NCBI GenBank assembly: GCA_017403985.1
Contig: JAFRDE010000020.1
Location: forward strand, 62,001 to 126,000
Direction of reading: 5' to 3'
Length of the DNA stretch: 64,000 bases
Source: Ruminococcus sp.
GTDB taxonomy: Bacteria > Bacillota > Clostridia > Oscillospirales > Acutalibacteraceae
Under the pieces are notes generated by a model. That model had not been told where the DNA came from. It saw only the letters and a list, made by a program, of their open reading frames with translations, and did not search any database. Positions within the stretch are counted from its first letter, which is position 1. Every line of letters begins with the position of its first letter. This document shows positions 1-7,084 of this stretch, in pieces. A program made the position numbers and the translations under genes.

Positions 1-241
<241 letters not shown>

Positions 242-255
242 TCATCTTTTAACGA

Positions 256-792
256 TTAATAGTTTTCTGCATGGATTTCAAAGAAGCTTTGCGGATGATT
301 GCAGGTCGGGCAGATTTCGGGAGCCTTCGTACCGACGACGATATGTCCGCAATTGCGGCACTCCCAGACCTTGACCTCGCTCTTTTCAAATACCTGCGCT
401 GTTTCAACATTACTGAGCAGCGCGCGGTATCTTTCCTCATGATGCTTTTCGATAGCCGCAACCAGTCTGAATTTTGCCGCGAGCTCGGGGAATCCTTCTT
501 CCTCGGCGGTTTTGGCAAAGCCATCGTACATATCCGTCCACTCGTAGTTCTCGCCGTCTGCGGCAGCTTTCAGATTATCGGCAGTAGAACCGATCCCTTC
601 CAGCTCCTTGAACCACATCTTCGCGTGTTCCTTCTCATTATCAGCGGTTTTCAGAAACAGCGCCGCAATTTGCTCATAGCCCTCTTTCTTCGCAACCGAG
701 GCAAAGTAGGTATACTTGTTTCTCGCCTGAGATTCGCCTGCAAAAGCAGCCTCCAGATTCTTTTCTGTTTGTGTACCTGCGTATTTTGACAT
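256..792 (-). CDS. rbr: Rubrerythrin
   Basis: This 178-residue cytosolic protein is a non-haem iron peroxidase that reduces hydrogen peroxide in anaerobes. The first ~135 residues form the ferritin-like four-helix di-iron domain, with E20, the EKEH stretch at 53-56, the EEE near 97-99 and EKHHEE near 115-120. A rubredoxin-like Fe(Cys)4 domain follows with CxxC pairs at C145/C148 and C161/C164. Length is close to that of typical rubrerythrins. It lies 18 bp after the superoxide reductase gene, so superoxide would be turned to peroxide by one product and peroxide to water by the next. The electron donor is not encoded beside it. Confidence 0.97.
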   Translation of the reverse strand: MSKYAGTQTEKNLEAAFAGESQARNKYTYFASVAKKEGYEQIAALFLKTADNEKEHAKMWFKELEGIGSTADNLKAAADGENYEWTDMYDGFAKTAEEEGFPELAAKFRLVAAIEKHHEERYRALLSNVETAQVFEKSEVKVWECRNCGHIVVGTKAPEICPTCNHPQSFFEIHAENY

Positions 793-810
793 GAATAATC
801 CTCCCTTTTT

Positions 811-1185
811 TCAGCTTTTCCACAGACTGTGGAGATTGCAGTAGGCGTATGCCGCCTCAAACTTTTCTCCTTCACACAGCGCGAAGCATGCTTTGGGTTC
901 GTCGCCCGGCTCGAGCTTCTTGCGCTGGTTGCCCTGATCGGTGCTGATCGCGATCCACTCGATATAATGCTCGGGAGCCATCGGGTGCGCGACCTCGCCG
1001 ACTGTTACGATCACTTTACCGTCTTTGACCTCGACGACCGGTACATGCTTTTCAGCGGCGGCGTCAGTAGTGCCCGGGACAATCTCAGTCATCTTTTCGC
1101 CGCAGCAGGAGACAGGCGCTCCGCTTGCTTTGACAACAGCGATAATGTTGCCGCAGTGTTTGCATTTGTAGAATTTCAATTCCAT
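811..1185 (-). CDS. dfx: Desulfoferrodoxin (superoxide reductase)
   Basis: This 124-residue protein reduces superoxide to peroxide without making oxygen. The N-terminal desulforedoxin centre has C8, C11 and the adjacent pair C27/C28. The catalytic Fe(His)4Cys centre is H47 (in EKHVPV), H67, H73, C116 and H119 (in CNLH). The lysine next to H47 that attracts superoxide is present. It is therefore a two-iron desulfoferrodoxin of normal length. It is the first intact gene of the minus-strand stress operon, with an AGGAGG site ahead of its ATG. Its promoter must lie in or beside the aldo/keto reductase remnant upstream. Confidence 0.97.
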   Translation of the reverse strand: MELKFYKCKHCGNIIAVVKASGAPVSCCGEKMTEIVPGTTDAAAEKHVPVVEVKDGKVIVTVGEVAHPMAPEHYIEWIAISTDQGNQRKKLEPGDEPKACFALCEGEKFEAAYAYCNLHSLWKS

Positions 1186-1224
1186 AATTAACCTCCTAAA
1201 ATAATATGATTTTATTTGTATAAC

Positions 1225-1487
1225 TTACGGCAGATACTTGCCCGAGGCAAGATACAGCCGATACCATTCGTTGTGGGTGAGATCGACCTTTGTCGCTTCA
1301 CAGATTTCCCTGAGATGGCTCCGATTCATTGTTCCGGCTATTGCCTGGATCTTTGCGGGATGACGCAAAATCCAAGCGATCGCGATCGCAGTCTTGGATA
1401 CGCCGTATTGAGCGCAGGCATACGCATACATCCGAGGATGATCTGAGAAGCGTTTTGAGGTCCGTTGACAATATTGATCTGTTTCAT
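1225..1487 (-). pseudogene. Aldo/keto reductase remnant with large internal deletion
   Basis: A start at 1487 encodes MKQINIVNGPQNASQIILGC, a typical N-terminus of the YdhF-like aldo/keto reductases. After about 25 codons the sequence jumps, in another frame, into the C-terminus of such a protein (YGVSKTAIAIAWILRHP ... AIAGTMN, stop at 1225). Some 200 central codons are missing and the two ends differ by one frame, so no functional enzyme is possible. The junction lies around 1405-1435, where the sequence could code plausibly in both frames, as expected after recombination across a short shared sequence. The remnant is directly upstream of dfx. Confidence 0.8.
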
Positions 1488-1690
1488 ATTGCTCTGCCTT
1501 TCCGATGATCGTAAATCATTCGCTGCGTGTATGTTTATGCAATTAATTCTACTATGTAAAAACTTATACTACTATCATATCAGAAATAATCGTTTTTGTC
1601 TACGAAAAACAAGGCGATTTTCACCGCCCTGCTTCTTGTCTTAATAATGTATTTCATCGATGTAAAAGAAGCAGTTTTTTATCATACGAC

Positions 1691-1719
1691 TTGACAAATC
1701 GATTTGGAAGCGATATAAT
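1691..1719 (+). promoter_or_regulatory. Consensus sigma-A promoter for the DUF3793 gene
   Basis: TTGACA at 1691-1696 and TATAAT at 1714-1719 are separated by exactly 17 bp, a perfect consensus housekeeping promoter. Such a strong promoter usually needs repression, which fits the dyads immediately downstream. Confidence 0.85.
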
Positions 1720-1723
1720 CCAA

Positions 1724-1812
1724 GTTAGCAATAGGTAACTGGATTATAATAACACCGTCAGCATCCGGGAATCGGGTGCTTGCTTTTAGGATATTAGTTA
1801 GCGGTTGCTAAC
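1724..1812 (+). promoter_or_regulatory. Two DtxR-like operator dyads
   Basis: GTTAGCAATAGGTAAC (1724-1739) starts 5 bp after the -10 box, so it covers the transcription start. GTTAGCGGTTGCTAAC (1797-1812) has perfect 6-bp arms and lies in the leader. Both resemble the TTAGG-TTAGC-type half sites bound by DtxR/IdeR-family iron repressors, which is an inference. Between them, 1759-1779 can form an 8-bp hairpin. The 355-bp stretch 1488-1842 otherwise holds no gene. Confidence 0.55.
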
Positions 1813-1842
1813 CGCAACAAATGAGGATGGAGGGATATACCG

Positions 1843-2460
1843 ATGTCGGAGGAAATGATCGTCAGGCACTGCTCGCCGACTTTGGCGGGGCTGAAAACAG
1901 GAAACCTGTTCAGCTGCTCCTATCAGGATAGAGGAGAGATACTCAGCTTTCTGCGCGAATGGAACACCAAGCTTAGGCGCAAAGGCGTTCGGCTGATACC
2001 GCTTCGGCTGCAGGAGAACAAAGCGCTGATCTATGTTTATCGTCCTTCCCGGCTCAGCAAGGATTTCAGCGACGGCGCTGTATGCGATCTTCTTTCTCAG
2101 CATGGCTACTGTACCGAAAGCTGTGAGAAGTGTGTTGTCGAGCTGATGAAACGAATCCGTCAGAACGATGATTTCCCGCATGAGATCGGGCTGTTCCTCG
2201 GCTATCCGTGCGAGGATGTCAAAGGCTTTATCGAGAACAAGGCGGCGTGCGCTAAATGCGTCGGGTGTTGGAAGGTCTACGGCGACGCGGATAAAGCGCA
2301 GAAACTGTTTGAACGCTTCAAGAAATGTACAAGGATTTATCAGAAGCAATATGAAAACGGCAGACCGCTGATACTGTCATTCCGAGGGAGCACAGCGACC
2401 GTGGGAATCCCCCTGTCATTACTACCGGTTGCAAAAGGAAGGGGATTGCCACAGGCGTGA
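1843..2460 (+). CDS. DUF3793 family protein with repeat-derived C-terminus
   Basis: This 205-residue protein begins with the family's HCSPTLAGLKTGNLF block and carries several cysteine pairs (CEKC, CAKCVGC) and the GLFLGYP motif typical of DUF3793, a clostridial family of unknown function often found near iron or flavodoxin genes. An AGGATGGAGGG site precedes the ATG. From about residue 178 the reading frame enters a dispersed GTCATTCCGAGGG repeat (2376-2486), so the last ~28 residues and the stop codon come from the repeat. The native end was presumably near residue 177. Two DtxR-like dyads upstream suggest metal control, an inference from sequence only. Confidence 0.8.
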   Translation: MSEEMIVRHCSPTLAGLKTGNLFSCSYQDRGEILSFLREWNTKLRRKGVRLIPLRLQENKALIYVYRPSRLSKDFSDGAVCDLLSQHGYCTESCEKCVVELMKRIRQNDDFPHEIGLFLGYPCEDVKGFIENKAACAKCVGCWKVYGDADKAQKLFERFKKCTRIYQKQYENGRPLILSFRGSTATVGIPLSLLPVAKGRGLPQA

Positions 2461-2486
2461 CGCAGTCGTCACGCCCTCGCAATGAC
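2376..2486. repeat. GTCATTGCGAGG-family palindromic element, copy 1
   Basis: A 111-bp element bounded by GTCATTCCGAGGG and CCCTCGCAATGAC with inner inverted blocks GTGGGAATCCCC and GGGGATTGCCAC. It forms the 3' end of the DUF3793 gene and the spacer to the next gene. Confidence 0.85.
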
Positions 2487-2513
2487 ATTCAAACAATAAC
2501 AGGAGGGTTTATT

Positions 2514-2783
2514 ATGATTAAAACAACATTAACCATCGACGGCATGATGTGCGGTATGTGCGAGAGCCATATCAACGATACTGTTCGGAATCATTTCAAG
2601 ATCAAAAAGGTTTCTTCTTCTCATTCAAAGGGAGTCACCGAGATCATCAGCGAAAGCGCACTTGATGAAACAGCTCTGAAAGAAGCGATCGGCAAGACCG
2701 GGTACAAGGTACTGGAGGTCAAAACCGAGCCTTATGAAAAGAAGAAGTTTTCGTTCCCGCTGTCATTCCGAGGGAGCGACTGA
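2514..2783 (+). CDS. Heavy-metal-associated (HMA) domain protein
   Basis: Translation starts at the ATG at 2514, behind CAGGAGGG at 2501-2508, and gives 89 residues. The first ~70 form a copper-chaperone-like ferredoxin fold with the metal motif MMCGMC near residues 11-16. Such domains bind soft metals through the two cysteines and hand them to P-type ATPases or sensors; no partner ATPase is in the window. It follows the DUF3793 gene by 53 bp of repeat and may share its promoter. The last residues, PLSFRGSD, are encoded by the left end of another copy of the same repeat, so two neighbouring genes carry the same transposed tail. Confidence 0.85.
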   Translation: MIKTTLTIDGMMCGMCESHINDTVRNHFKIKKVSSSHSKGVTEIISESALDETALKEAIGKTGYKVLEVKTEPYEKKKFSFPLSFRGSD

Positions 2784-3003
2784 GCGACCGTGGGAATCCC
2801 AAAAAATTCGCAGTCATTGCGAGGGCTTTAGCCCGTGGCAATCCCACAAAGAGGAGCAGAACGACTTCTGTCACATCAAACGTCATCAATGACAGGGGGA
2901 TTACCACGTCGGGCAATAATAAGGTTTTTGTAGTGCCCTCCTCGTAATGACGCTGTTGCATTAATGTCGATTGAATCGGCAATTATAAAGGCTTCGCAAT
3001 GAC
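2762..3003. repeat. Nested GTCATTGCGAGG-family elements, copies 2 and 3
   Basis: The outer copy starts with GTCATTCCGAGGG at 2762 and seems to end with GCTTCGCAATGAC at 3003. A second full copy runs from GTCATTGCGAGGG at 2813 to CCTCGTAATGAC at 2951, apparently inside the first. The left end codes for the tail of the HMA protein. Confidence 0.75.
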
Positions 3004-3029
3004 ATAGTATTTGAAAAGAGGTTAGATAT

Positions 3030-3731
3030 ATGAGTATCGTTCAATTTGAAAACGTCACCAAAACCTATACCAGCGGCGACCATGTATTAAAGGCGCTGAA
3101 TCAGGTCAGCTTTACTTTGGATGAAGGCAAATTCGTCGTCATCCTTGGGCCCTCCGGCGCGGGCAAAAGCACGCTTCTGAACCTCTTGGGCGGCTTGGAC
3201 AGTCCGACCGAGGGCACCATCACGGTGAACGGCAGAGATATCAGCACACTATCCGACAACGAACTATCCGATTACCGCGCGGCGACGGTCGGTTTTGTGT
3301 TCCAGTTCTATAACCTCATCCCGACACTGACGGTCTATGAGAATGTCGAGCTGGTATCAGAGATCTCCAAAGATGCGCTCGACGCCAAGCAGATGATCGA
3401 AGAGGTCGGCTTGACCGATCACCTGCACAACTTCCCGGCGGAGTTATCCGGCGGCGAACAGCAGCGCATTTCGATCGCGCGCGCACTTGCCAAGAATCCG
3501 AAGATCCTGCTCTGCGACGAGCCGACCGGCGCGCTCGATTCCGAGACCGGCGTGATGGTCTTAAAGCTCCTGCTCAGCATGGCGAAGAACTACGGCAAGA
3601 CTATCGTGATCGTCACCCATAACCAGAGTATCGCCAAGATGGCGGACGTCGTGATCCGCGTCAAGAACGGCAAGATCCGCTCGATCGAAGAACAGGCGAA
3701 TCCCATGAGCGCCGACGAAGTGGAGTGGTGA
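3030..3731 (+). CDS. ABC transporter ATP-binding protein (MacB/LolD type)
   Basis: This 233-residue ATPase powers the FtsX-like permease encoded 1 bp downstream. Walker A is GPSGAGKST (residues 40-48), the Q-loop is FQFYN, the signature is LSGGEQQR near residue 140 and Walker B is ILLCDEPTGALD. The PTGALD form and the short length place it in the MacB/LolD/FtsE group, whose members export peptides or lipoproteins or act in antimicrobial peptide resistance by mechanotransmission. No two-component system of the BceRS type is adjacent, so the substrate is open. Confidence 0.95.
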   Translation: MSIVQFENVTKTYTSGDHVLKALNQVSFTLDEGKFVVILGPSGAGKSTLLNLLGGLDSPTEGTITVNGRDISTLSDNELSDYRAATVGFVFQFYNLIPTLTVYENVELVSEISKDALDAKQMIEEVGLTDHLHNFPAELSGGEQQRISIARALAKNPKILLCDEPTGALDSETGVMVLKLLLSMAKNYGKTIVIVTHNQSIAKMADVVIRVKNGKIRSIEEQANPMSADEVEW

Positions 3732-3732
3732 T

Positions 3733-6213
3733 ATGCTTATCAGAAAACTATTCCGAACCGCGTGGAGCTACAAGGCGCAGTTCATCTCCATGATCATCAT
3801 GATCACGCTGGGGATGGGTATCTTCCTCGGCTTCAACATGGAGTGGCGCACCATCGAGGTCGATACCGGCAAGTTCTTTGACGATACCAACTATGCCGAC
3901 TATCGCCTGTATTCGGAAAAAGGCTTCACAGCGGATGATTTACAAAAGATAGAGAGTATCGAGGGCGTAGATAAGGCGACGCGCTATCTCTCCGTCAACC
4001 TCGATATAAAGCAACGTGACGTTGCATCCAATCACGCCTATGGAAAAGATGATGAATCATTAGCGTATGATCAACGGCGTGGTCAAGACGAAGCGGTGTC
4101 CGAAAGTATAAAATATAAGAGCCTTGCATTGGACGTCAGCGAGGATTTCAATGTATCCACTTTTATTGTGACAGACGGTGCTGAATACGACGAAAACAGC
4201 GATGGCTTCTGGCTGAGTGATAAATTTGCCGCCGCGAATGAGTATGAGATCGGCGACACGCTGACCCTCGAATTTCAAGGCATAGAGATCACCGGCGAGA
4301 TCGTCGGACTGATCAAGTCGGGCGAGCATATGATTTGCGTTGCCGACAAAAACCAGATGATGCCCGATTACAACACCTTCGGTTATGCCTATATCATGCC
4401 GAAAAAGCTCAGAGGCGTTGTTGAAGAAAAAGCGAAAAACACCGCCATAGATGAGCTGAAAGCGGCAGGCGTTCCTGATGAATATCTCGACGACAGCCTT
4501 AAAGAAGTCCTCAATGAAGAGAAAATCGACGAGGCGCTCGATCAGGTCTATGCACAGGTGAACGTTATCTCCGATCTGTCTAAGGAAGATCTGGAGGACG
4601 CGGTCAAAGATGCGCTCGGGCGCACGATCATGGTCACCTCAAAGGAGGATCATGTCGTCTACAAAGAAGCGATGGGCGAAGCTGAGGAAGGCAAGACGAT
4701 GGGCTCGGTGTTGCCCGTGCTGTTCCTCGCGATCGCCATCCTCACGATGGTCACCACCATGCACCGTATTGCTACCAAAGAGAAGCTGCAGATCGGCACG
4801 CTGAAAGCGCTGGGATTCAAGAATCGCCGGATACTGAGGCACTATACCTCCTACGGTCTGTTCATCGGCATCGTCGGTACGGCGCTCGGCTCGCTTCTTG
4901 GCTTAGGCGTATGCAAGCTCGTGATGAGCGAGGACGGCATGATGGGCACCTACTTCGATATGCCCGACTGGGGCGCGGCTGTTCCGACGTTCTGCTACCC
5001 CGTGATGATCGGGACGATACTGCTCCTGACGCTCATCAGCTTTCTGTCCGTCAGGCAGCAGCTCAAGGGCACCGCTGCCGACGCGCTGCGTCCCTATACG
5101 CCCAAGAAGATGCGCAAGATGTTTTTGGAGCGCTTCCGCTTCTGGGACAAAATGAAGTTCGGGACGAAGTGGAACCTCAGAGATCTCAGCCGCCACAAGA
5201 GCCGTTCGGCAATGACGCTGTTCGGCATTGTCGGATGCATGATCCTGTTGGTCGGCGGACTCGGAATGCGCGACACGATGGCGGGCTTCCTCGACCTGCT
5301 CGACAACGATATCTCCAACTATACCACAAAGGTCAACCTCGTCGATAACGCCGATAAGGAAAAGGCGATCTCCCTCGCAGATGAGCTCGACGGCGACTGG
5401 GAGAGCCTGACCGGTATCAGCCTTTCCGGCAATACTGTCGCGCTGGACGTCGTACATAATCCGCACGATCTGATGAATGTCATCGACGAGGATAACAACC
5501 GGATCGATCTGAGCGACGAGGGCGTTTATCTCTGCCTCAGATTAAAGGACAAAGCGGATATCGGTGACGAGATCGAATTCTCGCCCTATGGTTCAACGGA
5601 TACCTACAAGGTCAAGGTCGCAGGCTATAACCGCTCGATCATGACCGAAAGCGTTACGATGACCGACGCCCTTGCCGACAAGCTCGGGATCGACTATACC
5701 CTCACCTCGATCTATACGGATAAAACCACCGATGAAGTATCCTCGTCCGACCTGATCGCAGGCAAGCAGGATAAAGCCCAGCTCATGGAAAGCTTTAACA
5801 GCTTTGTGCAGATTATGGACAGCATGGTGATCATCCTTGTGGTCGCCGCCGTGATCCTCGGCATCGTGGTGCTGTATAACCTCGGTATCATGAGTTATGT
5901 GGAACGCTCGCGTGAGCTCGCTACCCTGAAGGTACTCGGCTTCCGCAACCGCGCCATCGGTAAGCTGCTGATCTCGCAGAATATCTGGCTGACCGTCCTC
6001 GGCGTGCTCATCGGTCTGCCTGCTGGCGTAGGCGTACTGCACTGGCTGATCACGGCGCTCGCAGGTGAATACGAAATGAAGCTGATGCTGGGGCCGCTGA
6101 CCTATACCGTATCCATTCTCCTGACCTTCGGCGTATCGCTCTTGGTCGGCTTGATGGTGGCGCGAAAGAATAAGAAGATCGATATGGTAGAAGCCCTGAA
6201 AGGGTTAGAATAA
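3733..6213 (+). CDS. FtsX-like ABC transporter permease
   Basis: This 826-residue membrane protein has the duplicated layout of large Firmicute FtsX/MacB permeases. There is one N-terminal membrane helix (about 15-35), a ~280-residue extracellular region rich in acidic residues, then three helices (about 330-450) with the conserved EKLQIGTLKALGFKNRRI loop. The same plan repeats: a helix near 495, a second extracellular region, and three helices from about 700 to the end with SRELATLKVLGFRNRAI. It pairs with the ATPase directly upstream. A strong terminator follows at 6267-6301, so the two genes form a complete transcription unit. Confidence 0.93.
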   Translation: MLIRKLFRTAWSYKAQFISMIIMITLGMGIFLGFNMEWRTIEVDTGKFFDDTNYADYRLYSEKGFTADDLQKIESIEGVDKATRYLSVNLDIKQRDVASNHAYGKDDESLAYDQRRGQDEAVSESIKYKSLALDVSEDFNVSTFIVTDGAEYDENSDGFWLSDKFAAANEYEIGDTLTLEFQGIEITGEIVGLIKSGEHMICVADKNQMMPDYNTFGYAYIMPKKLRGVVEEKAKNTAIDELKAAGVPDEYLDDSLKEVLNEEKIDEALDQVYAQVNVISDLSKEDLEDAVKDALGRTIMVTSKEDHVVYKEAMGEAEEGKTMGSVLPVLFLAIAILTMVTTMHRIATKEKLQIGTLKALGFKNRRILRHYTSYGLFIGIVGTALGSLLGLGVCKLVMSEDGMMGTYFDMPDWGAAVPTFCYPVMIGTILLLTLISFLSVRQQLKGTAADALRPYTPKKMRKMFLERFRFWDKMKFGTKWNLRDLSRHKSRSAMTLFGIVGCMILLVGGLGMRDTMAGFLDLLDNDISNYTTKVNLVDNADKEKAISLADELDGDWESLTGISLSGNTVALDVVHNPHDLMNVIDEDNNRIDLSDEGVYLCLRLKDKADIGDEIEFSPYGSTDTYKVKVAGYNRSIMTESVTMTDALADKLGIDYTLTSIYTDKTTDEVSSSDLIAGKQDKAQLMESFNSFVQIMDSMVIILVVAAVILGIVVLYNLGIMSYVERSRELATLKVLGFRNRAIGKLLISQNIWLTVLGVLIGLPAGVGVLHWLITALAGEYEMKLMLGPLTYTVSILLTFGVSLLVGLMVARKNKKIDMVEALKGLE

Positions 6214-6266
6214 TGCAAAAAGTGAATTGCAGCGATTTCATTTTTGCACAATTTTCCTTTTGAGAG

Positions 6267-6301
6267 AAACGCGGTCGTCGTGATCCGGCGGCTGCGTTTT
6301 T
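6267..6301 (+). terminator. Intrinsic terminator of the FtsX exporter operon
   Basis: A stem of about 14 bp (AAACGCGGTCGTCG pairing with CGGCGGCTGCGTTT, with a few G-T pairs) and a TGATC loop is followed by five T residues. Confidence 0.8.
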
Positions 6302-6338
6302 CGCAAGGACAGAAGATTATCAAACAGGAGTTGAAGTT

Positions 6339-6737
6339 ATGAAAAAACAAAAACAACCTTCATCGCTTTCCCGGCTGATGGAATATGCCGGCGGCTATAA
6401 AATACTGACGTATCTCTCATGGATACTGTCATTTATCAGCGCGCTGACGGCGCTTTTGCCGCTCGTGTATATCTTCTTTATCATCCGGGAGGTGCTTGAG
6501 GTTGCGCCCGATTTCTCAAAGGCGACCTCCATCGTGCATAACGGCGTTATGGCAGTTGTATTCTCGGCTGCTGCGCTCTTGATCTATTTCGGTGCATTGA
6601 TGTTTAGTTCTAATATAACTGGAACGCTCCTTTTCTTCAATAGCAAAGATCAAAAAATCGGCGTCAAAACCGGCAACAATCATTTTACAATCCCAAATTG
6701 CCGCAAATCCGCTCTTTTTTGCCTTGCTATCACATAA
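6339..6737 (+). pseudogene. Truncated ABC exporter permease-ATPase
   Basis: The first ~90 residues read as the N-terminus of a type I ABC exporter: a basic start, a helix over TYLSWILSFISALTALLP, the IREVLEVAPDFSKA loop and a second helix ending YFGALMF. After about 6605 the frame runs into unrelated sequence and stops at 6737. The remaining four membrane helices and the whole nucleotide-binding domain are absent. A CAGGAG site precedes the ATG, so the stub may still be translated. It appears to be a 3' deletion of a gene that once followed the FtsX exporter. Confidence 0.75.
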
Positions 6738-7084
6738 AAGATGCGCAGGGCAGACGATGAAAAAGAGGAAACAGCGGAACGGGCGCAGCCTCACGCGTAG
6801 TATTACAGCCCCGCGCACAGAAAAATCGGCGATAACGAAAATAAACATCAAATGAACATCAACGGTTTATCTCGCCTTATGTGCTGTTTTTTTACTTGCT
6901 GCTGTAACGACTCTATTGTAAACCTACAGATTCGTATGATCGCAGCCTGTGCGGGATTTGACAACAGGGGGTCCGTATGTTATATAATATATCATGTTAT
7001 TATATAGTATATTCTGTAAGATTCCCTTGATTATGCTGTTCGAAGACCGGAAATCATGAGGCGACGTTTTGTAGGAGACGGAGT
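6738..7084 (+). other. Non-coding stretch upstream of the sensor kinase
   Basis: No gene is visible. It contains the motif ATAAACATCA-AATGAACATC at 6841, which recurs at 13600, and the promoter at 6958-6988. Confidence 0.5.
6958..6988 (+). promoter_or_regulatory. Sigma-A promoter of the kinase/SBP operon
   Basis: TTGACA at 6958-6963 is followed by TATATAAT at 6981-6988, giving a 17-bp spacer to TATATA or 19 bp to TATAAT. The AT-rich tract continues to 7015. The leader to the ATG at 7085 is about 90 bp. Confidence 0.7.

Noticed and set aside
2376-2486. Possible CRISPR or IS in the repeat-rich intergenic regions
   Set aside because: The repeats are dispersed, palindromic and variable in spacing, with no spacer array and no transposase frame; they are better described as short non-autonomous elements.
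6516-6851. 111-codon minus-strand open frame after the truncated exporter
   Set aside because: No ribosome binding site or recognisable domain, and it overlaps the exporter remnant; it may be debris, not a gene.
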